From Pelagicoccus sp. (GTDB lineage Bacteria > Verrucomicrobiota > Verrucomicrobiia > Opitutales > Opitutaceae), in assembly GCA_028284635.1 (NCBI GenBank), contig JANQRJ010000003.1:37749-101748 (forward strand): a stretch of 64,000 bases of DNA, read 5' to 3'. The notes beneath the pieces were generated by a model. It ran no database searches and was not told the DNA's origin. It worked only from the letters and a program-made list of their open reading frames with translations. Both the position numbers and the translations under genes were made by a program. Position 1 is the first letter of the stretch. Each line of letters begins with the position of its first letter. Shown one piece after another: positions 59,846 to 64,000 of this stretch.

Positions 59846-60130
59846 ATGAAAGACGAGCCCGAGACTTTTTTTCTGACAGCCTACTTTAGCGGTCGCGTTC
59901 AAGGCGTCGGATTCCGCTACTCAACGCTGCAACTCGCCAAAGGTTATGAAGTTACCGGGCACGTACGTAATTTGTCCGACGGGCGAGTGGAACTCGAAAT
60001 CGAAGGCAACGAGGCTGAGTGCCGAAAGTTCGTCGCGGCCATCCAAGACGAGCTCGACGCCTACGTGCGAAAAACCGAGCTGGCTGGAGGTTCGAGGCCC
60101 CGTACCTACGACCGCTTCTCGATCGCCTAG
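59846..60130 (+). CDS. acyP: Acylphosphatase
   Basis: A 94-residue acylphosphatase, the normal family length. The catalytic Arg is in FSGRVQGVGFRYST near 25, and the Asn in HVRNLSDGRVELEIEG near 43. It hydrolyses carboxyl-phosphate bonds such as acetyl phosphate or carbamoyl phosphate. A gap of 19 bases leads to the ABC transporter pair on the same strand. Confidence 0.92.
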   Translation: MKDEPETFFLTAYFSGRVQGVGFRYSTLQLAKGYEVTGHVRNLSDGRVELEIEGNEAECRKFVAAIQDELDAYVRKTELAGGSRPRTYDRFSIA

Positions 60131-60149
60131 CAAGCTCGAGTCGTCAGCC

Positions 60150-60995
60150 ATGCCCGCCATTGAAATCAGCGACCTCTGCAAGGATTTCCCGCTGCCCGAG
60201 CGCGGAAAGTTCGTGCGGGCCGTGGATCAACTGTCGCTGACCATCGAGGAGAACTGCATCTTCGGTCTGCTTGGCCCAAACGGCTCAGGCAAGAGCACGA
60301 CCGTGAAGATCCTGCTGGGGCTCTCTCGCCCCAGTCGAGGCTCCTGCAAGGTCCTTGGCCAGTCGCCAGATGCTCCCTCCGCTCGAGCCCGAATCGGCTA
60401 TCTGCCAGATGCCCCCTACTACTACAGGTTTCTCAGCGGTCGGGAATTGGTACTGTACTACGGGCGTCTTCTGGGGATCGAAGCCAAGCTGGCCAAGCGG
60501 AGAGCCGGCGAACTGCTGGAGCGTTTTGGCTTGGCCGATGCCGCGGATCGAAAGCTCGGCTCCTACTCGAAGGGCATGCTGCAGCGACTCGGCTTCGCCC
60601 AGGCTTTGATCGGCGATCCCGAGGTGCTGATTCTCGACGAGCCGACTGCTGGGGTCGATCCAGTCGGAGCGGCCGAGGTCGGGGAGTTCATCCTCGACCT
60701 CAAGACTCAAGGTAAAACCGTCCTTCTCTGCTCTCACCTGCTCAGTCAGGTCGAAAGCATCTGCGATCAGGTCGGGATCCTGAACAAAGGGCGCCTTTTG
60801 GCCGAGGGCTCGGTAGCGGATCTGCTTTCCCAAGGCGAAGCGGACCGCCTCAGCATCCGGGGCGTCAGTCCGACAGCTCGCTCTCGCATTGAGCGAATCG
60901 CAGCGGAAGCGGGCGGTTCGGTGGAAGCGGGCGGCCGCACCCTCGACGAAGTCTTTCTCGACCTGGTGGCAAGCGATGATCGATTCGATGGCTGA
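60150..60995 (+). CDS. ABC-2-type exporter, ATP-binding protein
   Basis: A 281-residue ATPase. Walker A is GPNGSGKSTT near 44, signature LGSYSKGMLQRLGFAQALIG near 138, Walker B VLILDEPTAGVDPVG near 165 and H-loop CSHLLSQVESI near 198. The SKGM-Q signature and the Asp of GVDP are typical of the CcmA/NatA branch. The 3' end overlaps the permease start, so the two are coupled. Substrate unknown. Confidence 0.92.
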   Translation: MPAIEISDLCKDFPLPERGKFVRAVDQLSLTIEENCIFGLLGPNGSGKSTTVKILLGLSRPSRGSCKVLGQSPDAPSARARIGYLPDAPYYYRFLSGRELVLYYGRLLGIEAKLAKRRAGELLERFGLADAADRKLGSYSKGMLQRLGFAQALIGDPEVLILDEPTAGVDPVGAAEVGEFILDLKTQGKTVLLCSHLLSQVESICDQVGILNKGRLLAEGSVADLLSQGEADRLSIRGVSPTARSRIERIAAEAGGSVEAGGRTLDEVFLDLVASDDRFDG

Positions 60996-61827
60996 ACGTA
61001 TTGGCAGGTCCTTCTCCCGGATCGGGGCGATCGCTGGGAACACCTACCGGGAAGCGATTCGCATGCGGCTCTTCCTCCTGCTCGCCCTTACCGGAGTCGC
61101 TTCGCTCGCTGTGGGGCTTTTCTTTCAGGAGTTCAACCTTGGCTCCAACGAGCTCAGCTTCATAGCGGACTTCGGTTTCGGAGGGATGACCTTGCTCGGT
61201 TCCATCGTGGCAGTCGTTGTCACCGTACAGCTTCTCTTTGGCGAGATCGAACACCGTTCCATCATGCCGCTTCTCGCCAAACCGGTCAGCCGAGGCGAGT
61301 TCGTTCTGGGCAAGGTCCTGGGGGCCTGGCTTACCATATGTTCCTTCATCGCCGCGCTGACCATTGCCCTCGTAACCGCTCTATGGATACGCGAGACGCA
61401 GATCCTGGCCCAAGACTCGGAAGCCTTTGGCGGGGGCAGGGCGGTTTCCTACGCAGGAGTTCTGATCTTCGCCTGCCTCCAGTGCATGCGCCTCGCCATC
61501 CTGGCCAGCATATCCGCCTTTTTTGCCGCCTATGCCACCTCTTCCATCTTCGCGATCTTCATGGGGTTCTTTGTCTGGATTATCGGCCAGCTGCACCCCG
61601 TCATCTCCGACCAGCTTGCCCATTCCACCGGAAGCATTTCGGACCTCCTCCTGCGGCTAGTCACCTGGCTCACGCCAGACATGAGACTGTTCGACCTAGG
61701 CGCCGACGTCGTGGGCGGTCCGGGCATTGCTGGAGCAGTCGCTGCCAAGCTTCTGCTTTACGCCGCCCTGTACGCTGCCTTCTACACGGCACTGGCAGCC
61801 TTTGCCCTCGGAAAACGTGAGCTCTAG
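60976..61827 (+). CDS. ABC-2-type exporter, permease
   Basis: A 283-residue membrane protein with about six helices (LFLLLALTGVASLAVGLFF; MTLLGSIVAVVVTVQLLF; ICSFIAALTIALVTALWI; three more). HRSIMPLLAKPVSRGEFVLGKVLGAW near 95 is the cytoplasmic segment common to ABC-2 permeases of the NosY/NatB type. It overlaps the ATPase gene by 20 bases; ATG at 60988 is an alternative start. It also overlaps the next gene. Confidence 0.88.
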   Translation: MIDSMAERIGRSFSRIGAIAGNTYREAIRMRLFLLLALTGVASLAVGLFFQEFNLGSNELSFIADFGFGGMTLLGSIVAVVVTVQLLFGEIEHRSIMPLLAKPVSRGEFVLGKVLGAWLTICSFIAALTIALVTALWIRETQILAQDSEAFGGGRAVSYAGVLIFACLQCMRLAILASISAFFAAYATSSIFAIFMGFFVWIIGQLHPVISDQLAHSTGSISDLLLRLVTWLTPDMRLFDLGADVVGGPGIAGAVAAKLLLYAALYAAFYTALAAFALGKREL

Positions 61828-62563
61828 AGCAAACATCCTTATCCTATGGGCTCTTTCTGCCAGTTTGCTCGGCTGGGCCTTGACTCCTCTCGCCCAAAGC
61901 GTGCGTCCTCCGCAGTCTACCAGCCCGGCAGAAAGGTCTGATCTATCCTCGCTCGCCACTGGCCTCGGCCAAGGCATCTCTCTGGCGGCTCTTGGAGGCT
62001 ATCGAAACATCGCGGCGAACCTTGTGTGGATCGAGCTCTACCGCGACTGGCAGCGCCGCCGAGCCCCCGAGGTCTTGGAAAAGATGAGCCTCGCGGTCGC
62101 TCTGAATCCAGACTCCGAATTCTTCTGGATCGACGGAGCCCGCATCATCGCCAACGACATGCCCGTCTGGGAGGTTGGCGACGACAAGGCCGACAGCCTT
62201 TTCGATACCCAAGCAGGCGGAGAAGTGCGACGCGACTATGGGAGAAGGGCCCTGGCTTTCCTGCGAAAGGCGCCGCCCGAATTCTCTCGCGACCCCGAAA
62301 TGCTGGTCGAACAAGGTCTGATCTGGTGGAAGAAGCTCGATAACCTAGGCCGTGCCGCCGATTTTTTCCTGCGAGCCGCCTCCCAGGAAAACGCCCCCTA
62401 CTATATTAGCCGCGTTTACGCCGAACTTCTCCACAAGAACGGCCAAACCGAAGAGGCCTACCAGTATTTGAAGAGACACTACGAAACGCTCCCCGACGAT
62501 GACATCCGAGCGATGAAGCCCTTCGTCGCCCGCCGAATCGAAGAGCTGGGGAGCGAACTGTAG
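61817..62563 (+). CDS. Membrane-anchored protein linked to the ABC exporter, unknown
   Basis: A 248-residue protein starting with GTG inside the end of the permease gene (11-base overlap), so it is translationally coupled. One N-terminal helix (NILILWALSASLLGWAL) is followed by a soluble part with GYRNIAANLVWIELYRDWQRR, and helical TPR-like repeats (ALAFLRKAPPEFSRDPEMLVEQG, DFFLRAASQENAPYYISRVYAELLHKNGQTEEAYQYL). It probably faces the periplasm as a partner of the exporter. No named family is recognised; arrangement with an ABC-2 pair suggests a dedicated adaptor. Confidence 0.65.
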   Translation: MSSRANILILWALSASLLGWALTPLAQSVRPPQSTSPAERSDLSSLATGLGQGISLAALGGYRNIAANLVWIELYRDWQRRRAPEVLEKMSLAVALNPDSEFFWIDGARIIANDMPVWEVGDDKADSLFDTQAGGEVRRDYGRRALAFLRKAPPEFSRDPEMLVEQGLIWWKKLDNLGRAADFFLRAASQENAPYYISRVYAELLHKNGQTEEAYQYLKRHYETLPDDDIRAMKPFVARRIEELGSEL

Positions 62564-62977
62564 CCAAAGCCGCCACGAACGACACTCAAGCGACGGCCCG
62601 CTCATTCTTGTCTGCAAGCTTCCCGAAAGACTCTCGGAAATCCGCACCCTAAGGCCCGTGCCTTTATTCAGGCGGAGCTTCCTTAGTGCCCCAAGAACAA
62701 GCTGAAGGTCGCAGGCACGTATTAAAAAAGAATTTCTTATAAGAATTTCGTGGACAAGTCAGCCTCGCGCTATCACTTATCCAGTAATGGAAGTCCAACC
62801 ATGTGCGGCTGCGGCCGTTGTTTTCAAGTCGGATAGCCTGAGCGGCTTCAGGCGATCCGAGCTTGTGGGCTTTGCCAGCGTTGCCGCTTCGACGCGAAAC
62901 CGGCGCGTTTTCGTTTCATATTCTGATCTCTCAGTTCCTTCTATCTGAACTCAAAACCCATCCCTCGGCATTTTGTC
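62564..62977. other. Intergenic region before the broken surface-protein gene
   Basis: About 410 bases. CGTGCCT near 62658 and AGGCACG near 62717 are a distant inverted pair; AAGAATTTC occurs twice at 62730-62750; GCCTGAGCGGCTTCAGGC (near 62839) is a small hairpin. No gene is seen. It should hold the promoter of the gene at 62978. Confidence 0.4.
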
Positions 62978-64000
62978 ATGAAGCTCCTTGGTCTCTTTTC
63001 CCGCCGCATCCTGTTAGCCAGGAAGTGGATTTCTTTGTCCGCCGCTGTCCTCATCGCCAGCCTTCTTCCCGCTGCTGCGGTTGCAGGGGCGAAATCCTAC
63101 CCGAACGTTTTGAGCGTAGGACCCTTCAACAACCCCTCTCCGGAGTATTTCTACGTCGATACCAAGATACCTTTCGACCCGGGCGCAGCTCCTCAGATTC
63201 AACTGACTGCTTACATGTACGGCGACAGTAACAAGGCGCTGGACGTGACGATAGGCTGGTACATGTGGAACAGCGCATTCTACTGGACGCAGTATCATAG
63301 CAAACTCGGCTTCAACAACCCTTCCCGCATCAGGCTTGGCACCTACGACGACGCGGGGACCACTCGGGTGCGTATCGAGATCGCGAACGACGGCGTCTAC
63401 TGGTCGAGCTACTTCTTTTCAGCGACGGATGTCCTCGGTTCCGATCCGAATTACACAGGCTGGAGCTACGCTGAAGGAGAAATGCCTAGCTCCACAGGAC
63501 TTGTTGAGATTGTCCCTCTACAGCAGGACGTCCAGGTTCATGGCAATCTCGATGTAGCCGGCTTCTCCACCGGCGATGGCGTGATCTATGTCAAGCCTCA
63601 GGACTCGACTCTCGAAGGCGGCCATGTTCAGCTGCAGCGAGCGGCTTCATCCCAAAACCACTGAAACATGGACCACTACGACGGCAACCTCCGCTTCTTC
63701 ATGGACAACGGCAGTTTCAGTCACGTTTTCCACGCCAACGGCAACGTCGGCATCGGCACCAGCTCCCCGGACAACAAGCTCGACGTCAACGGAGCGATCC
63801 GCGCCAAGGAATTCTTCGTGGAAACGGGCTGGGCGGACTTTGTCTTCGAGGACGACTACCAGCTTCCCAGCTTGAGTGAAGTGAAGAGCCATATCGAAGA
63901 GCACGGGCATCTGCCGGGCGTTCCCTCCGCCGAGGAAGTTCACGAGAACGGTCTCGAAATGGGTGAGGCCCAGACGCTCATGATGCGGAAGATCGAGGAG
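62978..64000 (+). pseudogene. VGIGT-type surface protein interrupted by in-frame TGA (3' end outside window)
   Basis: The first part (228 residues, 62978-63661) has a long signal peptide (LARKWISLSAAVLIASLLPAAAVAG) and an unfamiliar beta-rich domain. A TGA at 63662-63664 follows SSQNH. The same frame then continues without a stop to the window edge as NMDHYDGNLRFFMDNG, GNVGIGTSSPDNKLDVNG and the WADFVFEDDYQL...HGHLPGVPSA...MGEAQTLMMRKIEE cassette. This is the same C-terminal domain as at 20122 and 21768, but GC-rich like the host genome. TGG to TGA (Trp) is the simplest cause. Readthrough or restart at ATG 63668 could still give product. Confidence 0.7.

Larger units (their letters stand above)
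617..61391. repeat. Dispersed octamer TGGATACG, 26 copies across the window
   Basis: By eye I find exact TGGATACG (or its complement CGTATCCA) starting at 617, 1060, 2351, 2783, 6194, 6580, 8232, 12038, 12441, 12936, 13940, 16421, 16940, 17275, 18453, 20964, 22437, 35049, 35409, 39047, 40994, 42589, 53104, 54432, 55125 and 61384. About two are expected by chance on both strands of 64 kb. Single-base variants at the ends are rare (about 5 for the first base, about 6 for the last). Copies lie in genes in all frames (Gly-Tyr, Asp-Thr, Trp-Ile-Arg with the codon ATA, Val-Ser, Tyr-Pro, Arg-Ile) and outside genes (617, 2351, 40994, and 35409 at a start codon). Function is unknown; it behaves like a DNA-level signal. 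Confidence 0.8.

Noticed and set aside
63662..63664. Selenocysteine codon
   Set aside because: No selenoprotein family is involved, the homologous position looks like a Trp site and no SECIS-like hairpin is evident just downstream.
1..64000. CRISPR array, rRNA or tRNA genes
   Set aside because: No regularly spaced direct repeats and no cloverleaf with TTCGA-type arms were seen in the gaps; a covariance scan would be needed to exclude small RNAs.

Overview
The window is a 64 kb piece of a moderately GC-rich bacterial chromosome with two membranes (MCE/Mla lipid transport, a TorF-type porin, VacJ/MlaA lipoprotein). Sulfatase, alginate-lyase-like, VCBS/TPR, YHYH and ovothiol-methyltransferase genes, a eukaryotic-type HisA and small single-function operons fit a marine Verrucomicrobiota (Opitutae-like) genome. 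That taxonomic placement is inference; no rRNA, tRNA or other phylogenetic marker RNA was seen. Genes are on both strands in short units, with no prophage core, CRISPR array or transposase gene.

Layout. 1-7.3 kb: partial porin, DoxX, SDR, DUF547, then queC-queD-queE (7-deazaguanine synthesis) and recF. 7.7-14.5 kb: zinc-ribbon protein, purD, a large LOG-domain protein, secreted FKBP, a GT4 glycosyltransferase and a lipid kinase. 15.3-19.5 kb: panE, an alginate-lyase-like secreted protein, a long purA. 19.6-22.7 kb: an AT-rich island with two Bacteroidetes-style VGIGT/coiled-coil surface proteins sharing an almost identical 3' cassette, with a small secreted protein between them. 23-28.3 kb: hemH, SGNH hydrolase, ABC exporter, LacI regulator with a candidate operator. 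28.5-32.4 kb: SCO1, MORN-repeat and sulfatase-YHYH fusion genes in one directional block. 32.5-36.9 kb: YchJ, a polar amino-acid ABC transporter behind an ovothiol-type methyltransferase, CheX. 37-44 kb: CBS-containing Mn pyrophosphatase, phosphosugar mutase, VCBS and TPR proteins. 44.3-47.8 kb: mlaEFDCA. 48-55.4 kb: glucosaminidase, DUF374 acyltransferase, eukaryotic-type hisA, a hybrid kinase lacking its phospho-accepting His, tandem-repeat protein, TauE, ruvC. 55.6-64 kb: beta-CASP MBL protein, tcdA, two unknown genes, acylphosphatase, an ABC-2-like export pair with a membrane-anchored partner, and a third VGIGT protein broken by an in-frame TGA.

Two genome-scale signals stand out. First, the octamer TGGATACG occurs 26 times on the two strands together (about 2 expected by chance), in all reading frames and also between genes, like a DNA uptake or recombination signal. 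Second, nearly every intergenic gap carries a long, often perfect inverted repeat. At least six families have two or more copies here; some overlap stop codons and one encodes part of a signal peptide.
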